From the NCBI GenBank assembly GCA_017440445.1, contig JAFSHE010000161.1, positions 1 to 22,970 on the forward strand: a stretch of 22,970 nt of DNA, given 5' to 3'. The stretch comes from Oscillospiraceae bacterium (GTDB lineage Bacteria > Bacillota_A > Clostridia > Oscillospirales > Ruminococcaceae). How positions within the stretch are numbered: the stretch's first letter is position 1; every line of letters starts with the position of its first letter. Shown in pieces: positions 7,433-13,982 of the stretch. A program made the position numbers and the translations under genes. Below the pieces are notes generated by a model. That model searched no databases. It was not told the origin of the DNA and was given only the letters and a program-made list of their open reading frames with translations.

Positions 7433-8434
7433 ATGGCAAAGATAACAATACTCGGCTGCGGCTACGGTACAGCTTTGGGAGTTATGTTCACCACATACGG
7501 ACACGAGGTCATCACCTGGACAAAATTCGAGCAGGAGGCTCAGCAGCTTCTTACAGAGCGTGAACACAAACGACTTCTCCCCGGGGTAACTCTGCCCGAT
7601 GCGCTGGGAGTAACGACCGACCCATCCTGTGTTGGCGGCGCAGACATAATACTCGTTGCGATACCCTCCCCGTTTTTCCGTGAGGCAGTGCGCACCGTAA
7701 AGCCATTTGTAGACAAAAACACAGTAGTCATAAACGTCAGCAAGGGTCTTGAGGCAGACACAGGAAACCGCCTTTCACAGATACTTAAGGAGGAGCTTCC
7801 CCTCAACCCTATCGGCGTTATCACAGGTCCCTGTCACGCAGAGGAAGTCGCACGTCTTGTCCCCACAACAGAGGTATGCGCAGGCTATGACCCTGATACC
7901 GCAAAGTATATACAGGCGACCCTCTCAAATGAGAAGTACAGAATATACATCAATGATGACGTAGCAGGCTGCGAGCTTGGCGGCGTCCTCAAAAATCCGA
8001 TCGCACTCGGCTGCGGAATAGCACGTGGCATGAAGCTAGGAGATAATACCGTTGCAGCTCTCATGACCCGAGGAATGACCGAAATTACCCGTCTTGGCGT
8101 AGGTCTTGGCGCAAGCTGGAAGACCTTTACGGGCATGGCGGGAATAGGCGACCTTATCGTGACCTGCACATCCCTGCATTCAAGAAACTTCCGTGCAGGA
8201 AAGCTTATCGGAGAGGGCGTACCCGCTCCCGAAGCGGTTGCACAGGTCGGCACGGTAGAGGGCTATCTAAGCAGCAAGGTGGCATTCCGTCTTGCACAGG
8301 AGCACGGCATCGATACACCGATAATCGAGCAGATAGTTAAGATATGCTATGAAGGCGGCAACCCCGCAAAAAGCCTTACTGCATTGATGACACGTGAAAC
8401 AAAGCACGAACGTGAAGTATTCTGGATGGATTAA
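7433..8434 (+). CDS. gpsA: NAD(P)H-dependent glycerol-3-phosphate dehydrogenase
   Basis: GpsA reduces dihydroxyacetone phosphate to sn-glycerol 3-phosphate for phospholipid synthesis. The 333-residue protein has an N-terminal Rossmann fold starting ITILGCGYGTALG, then GVITGPCHAEEVA, and the C-terminal substrate domain with LKNPIALGCGIARG, which holds the catalytic lysine. The region GDNTVAALMTRGMTEITRLG is also typical. The nucleotide loop reads GCGYGTA and appears one residue shorter than the usual GAGSWGTA. AAGGAGG precedes the ATG. It lies 12 bp after plsY, in the same operon. Confidence 0.95.
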   Translation: MAKITILGCGYGTALGVMFTTYGHEVITWTKFEQEAQQLLTEREHKRLLPGVTLPDALGVTTDPSCVGGADIILVAIPSPFFREAVRTVKPFVDKNTVVINVSKGLEADTGNRLSQILKEELPLNPIGVITGPCHAEEVARLVPTTEVCAGYDPDTAKYIQATLSNEKYRIYINDDVAGCELGGVLKNPIALGCGIARGMKLGDNTVAALMTRGMTEITRLGVGLGASWKTFTGMAGIGDLIVTCTSLHSRNFRAGKLIGEGVPAPEAVAQVGTVEGYLSSKVAFRLAQEHGIDTPIIEQIVKICYEGGNPAKSLTALMTRETKHEREVFWMD

Positions 8435-8443
8435 CAGATAATG

Positions 8444-8467
8444 ATTGCCGCCGAAAACGGCGGCAAT
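8444..8467 (+). other. GC-rich hairpin between gpsA and the Abi gene
   Basis: ATTGCCGCCG (8444-8453) and CGGCGGCAAT (8458-8467) form a perfect 10-bp stem with an AAAA loop. It lies 10 bp after the gpsA stop and about 24 bp before the Abi ribosome binding site. No T-tract follows on either strand, so it is at best a partial or factor-assisted terminator. It could also be an mRNA stability or processing element that lowers expression of the two downstream genes. Confidence 0.65.
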
Positions 8468-8500
8468 ATCCCTATATGGCAATTTTCAAAGGAGCAGAGC

Positions 8501-9364
8501 ATGGCAAAAAAGAAACTCCCCGCAACCATAGACGAACAGATAGCAAAGCTTAAAGAGCGCGGCTGTATCATAGAGGATGCAGAACAGGCACGTGAGACCC
8601 TGAAATACATTAATTACTTCCGCCTTGTAAACTACTTTGAGCCGTTTAAGGTAAGCAAAAATCGTTACGAAGAAGGTACATCATTCAACAAGATAATGCG
8701 GGTATACCAATTCGACCGCAAGCTAAGGAGCATACTTATTGCCGCTCTTGAGGAGATAGAGATCGCACTTCGTGCCTCCGTATCAAACTACCATGCGCTG
8801 AAATACGGTGCGCAAGGGTATCTCAATGCATCCAGCTTTGATTTCCACCACAACCACAACACATTTATGTCCAAGATAAAGCACCTTGTAGACCAGAACG
8901 AGGATCGTGAATTTGTACAGCACTACAACAACAAGTATCATGGCGCATTTCCGCTGTGGGTGGTTATGGAGCTTTTCAGCTTCGGCACGCTGGCTTTCTT
9001 CTACAAGGACATGCACAGCGTGGACAAAAAGGAGATAGCAGGAAAGTTCTACAACTGCTCCTGTCATGACCTTGACAACTGGCTTTTCTGCATGAACGAG
9101 CTGCGCAACTACTGCGCCCACTACAACAGGCTATACGGAAACGAATTCCCTGTACTCCCCAAAACTCCCGACGGATGCACTCACGAGCTGGAGCCTAATG
9201 TTTTCGGCTACATAATGGTAATGAAGCAGCTTTATCACCGAAAGGACGCATGGAATACCGATGTGGTAAAGCCTATCATCCGTCAGATAGCCAAAAATCA
9301 CGATGTTATCCGTCTGTCGGACCTGGGCTTCCCCGCAGACTGGGATAGTCAGATAAGCAACTGA
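8501..9364 (+). CDS. Abi_2 family (AbiD/AbiF-type) abortive-infection-like protein with HEPN motif
   Basis: The 287-residue protein matches the Abi_2 (AbiD/AbiF) pattern. It has an N-terminal Q/E-rich helix, then LKYINYFRLVNYFEPF (34-49), the FDRKLRSILIAALEEIEIALRA segment (starting at 71), and RNYCAHYNRLYG (202-213). R202 and H207 form an Rx4H motif like the catalytic site of HEPN ribonucleases, followed by the usual NR-L/W. Members of this family have been linked to phage abortive infection in lactococci, but many chromosomal members are uncharacterised. I chose the start at 8501 because AAAGGAG lies just upstream; the longer frame from 8441 runs through the hairpin and the Shine-Dalgarno. 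Only 23 bp separate it from the TerB gene. Codon use looks like its neighbours. Confidence 0.85.
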   Translation: MAKKKLPATIDEQIAKLKERGCIIEDAEQARETLKYINYFRLVNYFEPFKVSKNRYEEGTSFNKIMRVYQFDRKLRSILIAALEEIEIALRASVSNYHALKYGAQGYLNASSFDFHHNHNTFMSKIKHLVDQNEDREFVQHYNNKYHGAFPLWVVMELFSFGTLAFFYKDMHSVDKKEIAGKFYNCSCHDLDNWLFCMNELRNYCAHYNRLYGNEFPVLPKTPDGCTHELEPNVFGYIMVMKQLYHRKDAWNTDVVKPIIRQIAKNHDVIRLSDLGFPADWDSQISN

Positions 9365-9387
9365 CGTTCAATACGGAGGTGTAATGT

Positions 9388-10404
9388 ATGTCAGACAAGT
9401 TCAGACTGTTTTTTGACAACTCCGCAAAGACCAAAAAAGCAATAGAAGAAGAACTCAAGCGCCTTATACGCTCCAAGATATCAGACGTGGTCGAGGAAGC
9501 TATACGTGAGGCCGCAGAGGTTATAGACAACTCATCAGGCGGTGAAAAGATACCACCAAAACGTGATAACATGTCGTATGCGACAGGCAAAAAGGTGGAG
9601 CAGACCATTACTCCAGACGAGATAGCATACGCTCCCGAAGTGCCTGAGGATGACCCTATAACAGCTATCGTGCGCAAAATGCGTGAGCTTGGACAGACCT
9701 TCTACAACGGATATATGCTGCGCCAGTGTGCGGAGCTTTCCATAGTAAAGCAGGGCGAATTCGTAAAGGATGTTACTGATGATTTCACCCGCATCGCCTT
9801 CTGTGCGATAGAGCGCCCTGTTTACGGCGCACTGTCCATAGAGCAGCTCCGCACCTATTTCACCTGGCGCACTGATGTCCGCCGTGGAGTGTACAACAAG
9901 ATCGACAAGCCATACATCATGCTGTACTGCTACGAGCTTATGAACAAGATCGGCGTGCTGTCCTCTCAGGATGCATTCAACAGGCTGATAGCCGTCTGGG
10001 AAAACTGCCGCAGCTTCTGTATCTCGCTTGACTCTCTTATGCCGTTATGGCTGAAGGATTTCTATGCGTTCAACAATATAGAGGGAGATTTCTCCCGATA
10101 CGAGGAGACCTTTCCGAAACGTGAAGGCTCTGCCGACAAGATGACCGCCGAACTATATTCGGGAAACTACAACGGCAAGCTGGAATATCTCATGAGCCGT
10201 TCTGCATACAACCTGAAGGGCAGTATCTTCATGAAAGAAGAAAACTCCGCAGAGCTTATGGACAAAGCGCTTGAAGCGGTGCTTACGGAGCTTGACAGAT
10301 ACTTCCGAGTCCGTGAGATATCCCTGTTTGAGCTGCTGTGCGGCAGGACCAAGAAGGATTTCAGATGGAGTCCCTTTTACTCTGCCTATGTCAACCTTGA
10401 CTGA
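9388..10404 (+). CDS. TerB_N-domain protein, N-terminal part (frame ends at an in-frame TGA)
   Basis: The 338-residue product starts after GGAGGTG. A predicted helical and disordered N-terminus covers about 1-85. A TerB_N-type domain (about 90-330) follows, with YGALSIEQLRTYFTW (146-160), RTDVRRG (161-167) and YIMLYCYELMNKIG (176-189), which closely resemble clostridial 'TerB N-terminal domain' proteins. It ends SAYVNLD-TGA. The next codon, in the same frame, is ATG, and the frame continues for another 279 residues that complete the usual TerB_N/TerB_C architecture. This is therefore either one gene with a nonsense codon or two coupled genes. TerB_N and TerB_C domains occur with tellurite-resistance-type stress and defence systems; the molecular activity is unknown. 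No tryptophan-rich or metal site is obvious. Confidence 0.75.
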   Translation: MSDKFRLFFDNSAKTKKAIEEELKRLIRSKISDVVEEAIREAAEVIDNSSGGEKIPPKRDNMSYATGKKVEQTITPDEIAYAPEVPEDDPITAIVRKMRELGQTFYNGYMLRQCAELSIVKQGEFVKDVTDDFTRIAFCAIERPVYGALSIEQLRTYFTWRTDVRRGVYNKIDKPYIMLYCYELMNKIGVLSSQDAFNRLIAVWENCRSFCISLDSLMPLWLKDFYAFNNIEGDFSRYEETFPKREGSADKMTAELYSGNYNGKLEYLMSRSAYNLKGSIFMKEENSAELMDKALEAVLTELDRYFRVREISLFELLCGRTKKDFRWSPFYSAYVNLD

Positions 10405-10407
10405 ATG
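10402..10407 (+). other. In-frame stop-start junction (TGA ATG) splitting the TerB protein
   Basis: The TGA at 10402-10404 is followed at once by ATG at 10405-10407 in the same frame. Reading through would join 338 and 279 residues into one protein of 618 with one residue at the TGA. No Shine-Dalgarno lies close to the ATG; the nearest GGAG, at about 10366, is too far. A single C-to-T change from CGA (Arg) would create this stop. Ribosomal re-initiation at the adjacent ATG is also possible. Confidence 0.85.
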
Positions 10408-11244
10408 GACGGCTTTCACACCTGCAATATCAGCCCCACCGAACGCTACTGTCTGAAACGTGGTCAGCCATGCCGTGAGGTGTTTGAGCAAATGCCCTAT
10501 CGCAGCTTTATCGGATATATCCTTAAAGCTACCGAGGAGGTCCTGAGAAAGCGCACGGGTTTCAGATACGCCATCTCCGCAAACCTGAACCCTGTGCTGG
10601 AGGATTTCCTTAACCGTGAAAGGCTGCACCGTGCTGCAAGCGAGCCTGAGTTCCAGAATATCATACCAAATGCGGTACACAGATGGTGCGATGAAAACCG
10701 CATATTCCCGAAGCCCAAGGAAAAGAAAAAAGCTAAGAAAAACTCTTACGAGGAAGAATTCTACTCCCCCGATTACGGACCGACAGTTCCGCCAGAGGTG
10801 AAGATAGATATCGAAAACCTTAGCAGGATACGTAAAGAAGCCGAGGAAACAGCACGCAAGCTGATAATAGACGAGGAGCCTGAGGGCGCTCCCGCAGAGG
10901 AGGATATCTCCGCTATGATATCCGATATCGAGGACGATGTATTTGAGGAGCGCACCGAGCAGGCATCCTTTGAGGTACATTCGCAGTACGATTTCTCATC
11001 GCTACCAGATGGCTGGAGAGCGCTTGCGCAGGCACTTGACCCCAATGCACTGGAGTTCCTCCGTGCTGTATACAACGGAACCGCCGAAGAACTTTGCAGA
11101 ACACGTGGAACGCTCCCCGAGGCAGAAAGCGAACAGATAAATGACCTCGCACTTGAATATATCGGTGATATTCTTATCGAAAACGGAGAGCTTATACCCG
11201 ACTATCTTCCCGACGCAGAAAAAATAATAAGCATGATCAGCTAA
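10405..11244 (+). CDS. TerB_C-domain protein, C-terminal part of the split TerB protein
   Basis: The 279-residue frame begins directly after the TGA. Residues 1-100 (ISPTERYCLKRGQPCREVF and RSFIGYILKATEEVLRKRTG) continue the protein body that normally follows TerB_N. A lysine-rich linker (103-112) follows. The C-terminal part resembles TerB_C: helices at 130-160, then LAQALDPNALEFLRAVYNG (207-225), LPEAESEQINDLALEYIGD (237-255) and an acidic end. It lacks its own ribosome binding site, so it can be expressed only by re-initiation or stop-codon read-through, unless the gene is broken. No decay is seen after the stop: there are no frameshifts and no further stops. That argues that the sequence is either still under selection or very recently interrupted. 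Confidence 0.7.
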   Translation: MDGFHTCNISPTERYCLKRGQPCREVFEQMPYRSFIGYILKATEEVLRKRTGFRYAISANLNPVLEDFLNRERLHRAASEPEFQNIIPNAVHRWCDENRIFPKPKEKKKAKKNSYEEEFYSPDYGPTVPPEVKIDIENLSRIRKEAEETARKLIIDEEPEGAPAEEDISAMISDIEDDVFEERTEQASFEVHSQYDFSSLPDGWRALAQALDPNALEFLRAVYNGTAEELCRTRGTLPEAESEQINDLALEYIGDILIENGELIPDYLPDAEKIISMIS

Positions 11245-11247
11245 TAA

Positions 11248-11290
11248 AAAAGATCCGGAGAAGTTATGAATACTTCTCTGGATCTTTTGT
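11248..11290. terminator. Bidirectional intrinsic terminator between convergent genes
   Basis: The arm at 11248-11264 and the arm at 11272-11288 form a 17-bp stem with one G-U pair and a 7-nt loop. It is flanked by A-runs on the left and T-runs on the right, so it can end transcription on both strands. It ends the long der-to-TerB run and the minus-strand DUF3784 gene. Confidence 0.88.
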
Positions 11291-11315
11291 TATCTTGTAA
11301 ATAAAACGGTATTCG

Positions 11316-11537
11316 TCAATCGAAAATGATAAGTACGACTGCAGCGATCAATACTGCTATACCCGCTGTAAATTCTATCAGCCCAATCATTTTCGCATAT
11401 TCTTCGGTCTTTCGTCCTGCCCTCAGATCTTCATCAAATCCGTTAATCAGAGAATACCGTTTCTTAAAGAAGATGAGATAGCCAAACAGAGTAAAAGCCA
11501 GACCTACAATAACTGCAATGATCTTTAATGCTAGCAT
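11316..11537 (-). CDS. DUF3784-like small membrane protein
   Basis: The 73-residue protein has two predicted membrane helices, about residues 3-24 and 50-71. A short charged loop between them reads KKRYSLINGFDEDL, the pattern of DUF3784 proteins (membrane helix, K-x-Y-x-L-I-x-G-[YF], second helix). AAGGTGAT precedes the ATG. It starts 35 bp after the stop of the HlyD-like gene on the same strand and may be its co-transcribed partner. Its function is unknown. Confidence 0.7.
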   Translation of the reverse strand: MLALKIIAVIVGLAFTLFGYLIFFKKRYSLINGFDEDLRAGRKTEEYAKMIGLIEFTAGIAVLIAAVVLIIFD

Positions 11538-11572
11538 TTTATCACCTTATCAGGTTCAGCGAAAACGGAACA

Positions 11573-12670
11573 TCATTCGCGTTCTTTGTCGCCCCATTCT
11601 CCGTTCCACTCACCGTTCCAGTCGCCCCAGCCGCCGTTTTCTTCTTCCTTATCATCCTTAGTATCGGTGGAGAATGTTCCGCTGCCGTCCGCCATTACGA
11701 TATCGCCCTCAGCGATGCCGTTGAGTATCTCGGTATATCCGCCGATGCTCTGACCGATGGTAACGCTCAGCTTATATCTCTCCTCACCGTCAACAAGTGT
11801 GACGTAGGAGTAGCTTCCGCTGGTCTTTACGGCGCTGTCGGGAACTGCCAGCACGTTCTTGCGCTCGGTGGTTGCATAGACAGTCGCCCAGCCCGCCGAA
11901 ATAGCCATGGCATTCTCCTCACGGAGCTTATCCATAACCCCATCGCCAAGGCGGAATACCGCTCTGCGTGAGGCGTTATTGTTTGCCTCAGCAGGAGCCA
12001 CATCGGGAGCCTGCACCACTGTCGCCTCGTATTCCTTGCCGTCGATCTTTACAATAGCAGTCTGACCAAATCTGAACTTAGTTGCGTCACCGCCGTCAAC
12101 ATAGACCTCTACCTTATCCTCAGGAGCAACGGTGCAACAAACTGCGCCTGCCTCCACGTCGCTTCCCGCACTTGCACGCTTGACATAGGTTATTATTCCG
12201 TCGTAAGGTGCACGAATGGTGTACTTCTCCTTTTCGGCCAGCATCATATCAAGGGTATACTTCTCTATCTCGTACTTCAGCCTTGCCGCTTCTCCGCCTG
12301 ACAGCGATGCAGCATACGCAGAATTCACCAATGTCTGCTGATTGCTTATGTCATAATCAAGAGCTGAGGAATCCAGCTCTGCCAGCACCTGACCTTCTTC
12401 AACCGTCTTGCCCTTGATAGCATCGAAGGATATGATCTGTGCGTTTGCAGGATAATACAGATTATCCGCAAAGGGATAACCGATAATAGCACCCACGCTG
12501 TCCGTTTCCGAAATATCCATATACTGTGCGGTGGCTATCTCATAGCTTATCTCCTCCGCACCGTAGATAGGCAGCTTTATCTCGCCTGTGGTATCTGCTT
12601 TTTTACAGCCCGCTGCCATAAGCGTCAATGCTGCCAGTGATAAAACCAGTGCCGCTGTCTTTTTAAACAT
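11573..12670 (-). CDS. HlyD/MacA-type membrane-fusion lipoprotein (periplasmic adaptor-like)
   Basis: The 365-residue protein starts with a lipoprotein signal: FKKTAALVLSLAALTL, then the lipobox MAAGC with Cys22. A biotinyl-lipoyl-like region (about 72-110, ISFDAIKGKTVEEGQVLAEL) and its second half (YTIRAPYDGIITYVKRASAG, about 150-169) flank a short helical hairpin, followed by a beta-barrel part. In Gram-positives such lipoproteins work with MacB-type ABC exporters. No ABC gene is adjacent; the nearest is 6 kb away on the other strand. The last 24 residues are unusual, a tryptophan- and acid-rich tail with repeated W-x-G-E-W units (GDWNGEWNGEWGD). A GAGAGGTC site precedes the ATG. The gene follows the epimerase after 26 bp. 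Confidence 0.85.
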   Translation of the reverse strand: MFKKTAALVLSLAALTLMAAGCKKADTTGEIKLPIYGAEEISYEIATAQYMDISETDSVGAIIGYPFADNLYYPANAQIISFDAIKGKTVEEGQVLAELDSSALDYDISNQQTLVNSAYAASLSGGEAARLKYEIEKYTLDMMLAEKEKYTIRAPYDGIITYVKRASAGSDVEAGAVCCTVAPEDKVEVYVDGGDATKFRFGQTAIVKIDGKEYEATVVQAPDVAPAEANNNASRRAVFRLGDGVMDKLREENAMAISAGWATVYATTERKNVLAVPDSAVKTSGSYSYVTLVDGEERYKLSVTIGQSIGGYTEILNGIAEGDIVMADGSGTFSTDTKDDKEEENGGWGDWNGEWNGEWGDKERE

Positions 12671-12696
12671 ACAAGACCTCTCTTTGCTGTAACGGT

Positions 12697-13881
12697 TTAT
12701 GCGTTCTTTTCCAGTCTTTCTATTGCTTCAATGCACATTCTGCCGTTGTGGTAAGGACACTTCCAAGGATCTACAACGGGCTTGAACTCGGCAAACTTCA
12801 TGCTGTCATCAAGCTGAGAATGCCACTCGCCGCCCGCTCTCTTATCAACGATGTATTCCTGAATGAACTTCCATACATTCGCCGCGATATCCATGTACTC
12901 CTTATCGCCATAGCCTCTCTGATAAGCATTGATGAAACCAACAACAGTTTCAGCCTGTACCCACCATACACGCCATGTGTTTACAACACCCTTGTCGCTC
13001 TCATTAAGCAGGGAGCCAGTTTCCTTGTGATATGCGATATCTGCGATCTTTCGGACGATGCGCTTATTCATAGCGCCCATCTTCTCTGAAAATGCCTTAT
13101 CTCCGATAACATCACATGCACGGTCGACAAGCCATGTTGCCTCGATGTCGTGTCCGTAAGAATATACATCGCCGATAACATCCATATTCTTGTCGAAGAA
13201 TACCAGCAGCTTATCGTTGTCCTTGTCAAATATCTTGTTATATGTAAGCTCAAGCTGGAACTTAAGGCGCTCAAGCACCTTTTCATTATGGTCTGCGAGA
13301 TAAAGCTCCGTATAAGCCTCCATCAGGTGGAGTGTTGTATTCATCGTCTTGTCAGCCATCAGACCATTCTCGGAAAGCTCGTCATTTGCAAGCTCGCCCA
13401 TCCAGTCACGGGAGAGCTTTTCAAGGTAAGCAACATCATCTGTCGCATGCTTCTCCACAAGTCCGAATACAGTGTATGCCATATCAAGCGCAGACTTATC
13501 ACCGCTTGCCCTGTAATAGCTGGAAAGCGCATAGATAAAGAATGCCTGGCAATATGTATGCTTGATATCATCCTTGACAGAGCCATCTGCGTTCATAGAC
13601 CAGTATACACCGCCGTATTCCTTGTCCACGCACTTATCCATCAGAAAATCGAATGCATGCTTTGCATATCCAAGCAGGGACTCGTCCTTCAGCAGAAGAT
13701 ATGCGTTCGAGTAGAACCACAGTATTCTTGAGTGAAGTATAACGCCCTTCTCGCCGTTTTTATCGATATTGAGTGCACTGTCCATAAAGCCTGTAAAGCC
13801 ACCGTTGACATCATCCCTGAGTGCATTCCAGAAAGGAATGATATCCTCTGTAAGCTCCTTGCGGAATTCAATTGAGTTCAT
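12697..13881 (-). CDS. ce: Cellobiose 2-epimerase (AGE superfamily)
   Basis: The enzyme converts the reducing-end glucose of cellobiose and related beta-1,4-oligosaccharides to mannose. The 394-residue protein is an (alpha/alpha)6-barrel enzyme that closely resembles the Ruminococcus albus enzyme in length and sequence (e.g. ELTEDIIPFWNALRDDVNGGF, KGVILHSRILWF, ALSSYYRASGDK). Histidines in the expected places are H185 (TTLHLMEAYTEL), H244 (SYGHDIEATW) and H378 (WKCPYHNGRM), which align with the catalytic and substrate-binding histidines of that family. AAAGGTGG precedes the ATG. It is cytosolic, with no signal peptide. It lies about 100 bp after secA and 26 bp before the membrane-fusion gene. 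N-acylglucosamine 2-epimerase is the alternative, but the similarity favours cellobiose. Confidence 0.88.
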   Translation of the reverse strand: MNSIEFRKELTEDIIPFWNALRDDVNGGFTGFMDSALNIDKNGEKGVILHSRILWFYSNAYLLLKDESLLGYAKHAFDFLMDKCVDKEYGGVYWSMNADGSVKDDIKHTYCQAFFIYALSSYYRASGDKSALDMAYTVFGLVEKHATDDVAYLEKLSRDWMGELANDELSENGLMADKTMNTTLHLMEAYTELYLADHNEKVLERLKFQLELTYNKIFDKDNDKLLVFFDKNMDVIGDVYSYGHDIEATWLVDRACDVIGDKAFSEKMGAMNKRIVRKIADIAYHKETGSLLNESDKGVVNTWRVWWVQAETVVGFINAYQRGYGDKEYMDIAANVWKFIQEYIVDKRAGGEWHSQLDDSMKFAEFKPVVDPWKCPYHNGRMCIEAIERLEKNA

Positions 13882-13940
13882 TTAAGCAATCCACCTTTTG
13901 TTAAGTTTTTAGCACAATTTACCAAGTTATGTATCTGAAT

Positions 13941-13972
13941 ATACCGCAGCTGCATTTTTGCCGCTGCGGCAT
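13941..13972 (-). terminator. Possible hairpin terminator downstream of secA
   Basis: On the minus strand, ATGCCGCAGC (13972-13963) pairs with GCTGCGGTAT (13950-13941) with one G-U pair around a 12-nt loop that contains an AAAAA run. No T-tract follows, so termination may be partial and the epimerase operon may receive secA transcripts. Confidence 0.5.
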
Positions 13973-13982
13973 TTCAATTCAA

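Noticed and set aside
8441..8500. The longer Abi reading frame beginning at 8441
   Set aside because: It would translate through the strong hairpin and the Shine-Dalgarno. The extra 20 residues resemble no part of the family, and ATG 8501 is well placed after AAAGGAG.
10402..10404. Selenocysteine insertion at the in-frame TGA
   Set aside because: No convincing SECIS-like hairpin follows in the next 40 bases, the position is not a redox motif, and no Sec genes are seen here. Re-initiation or mutation is simpler.
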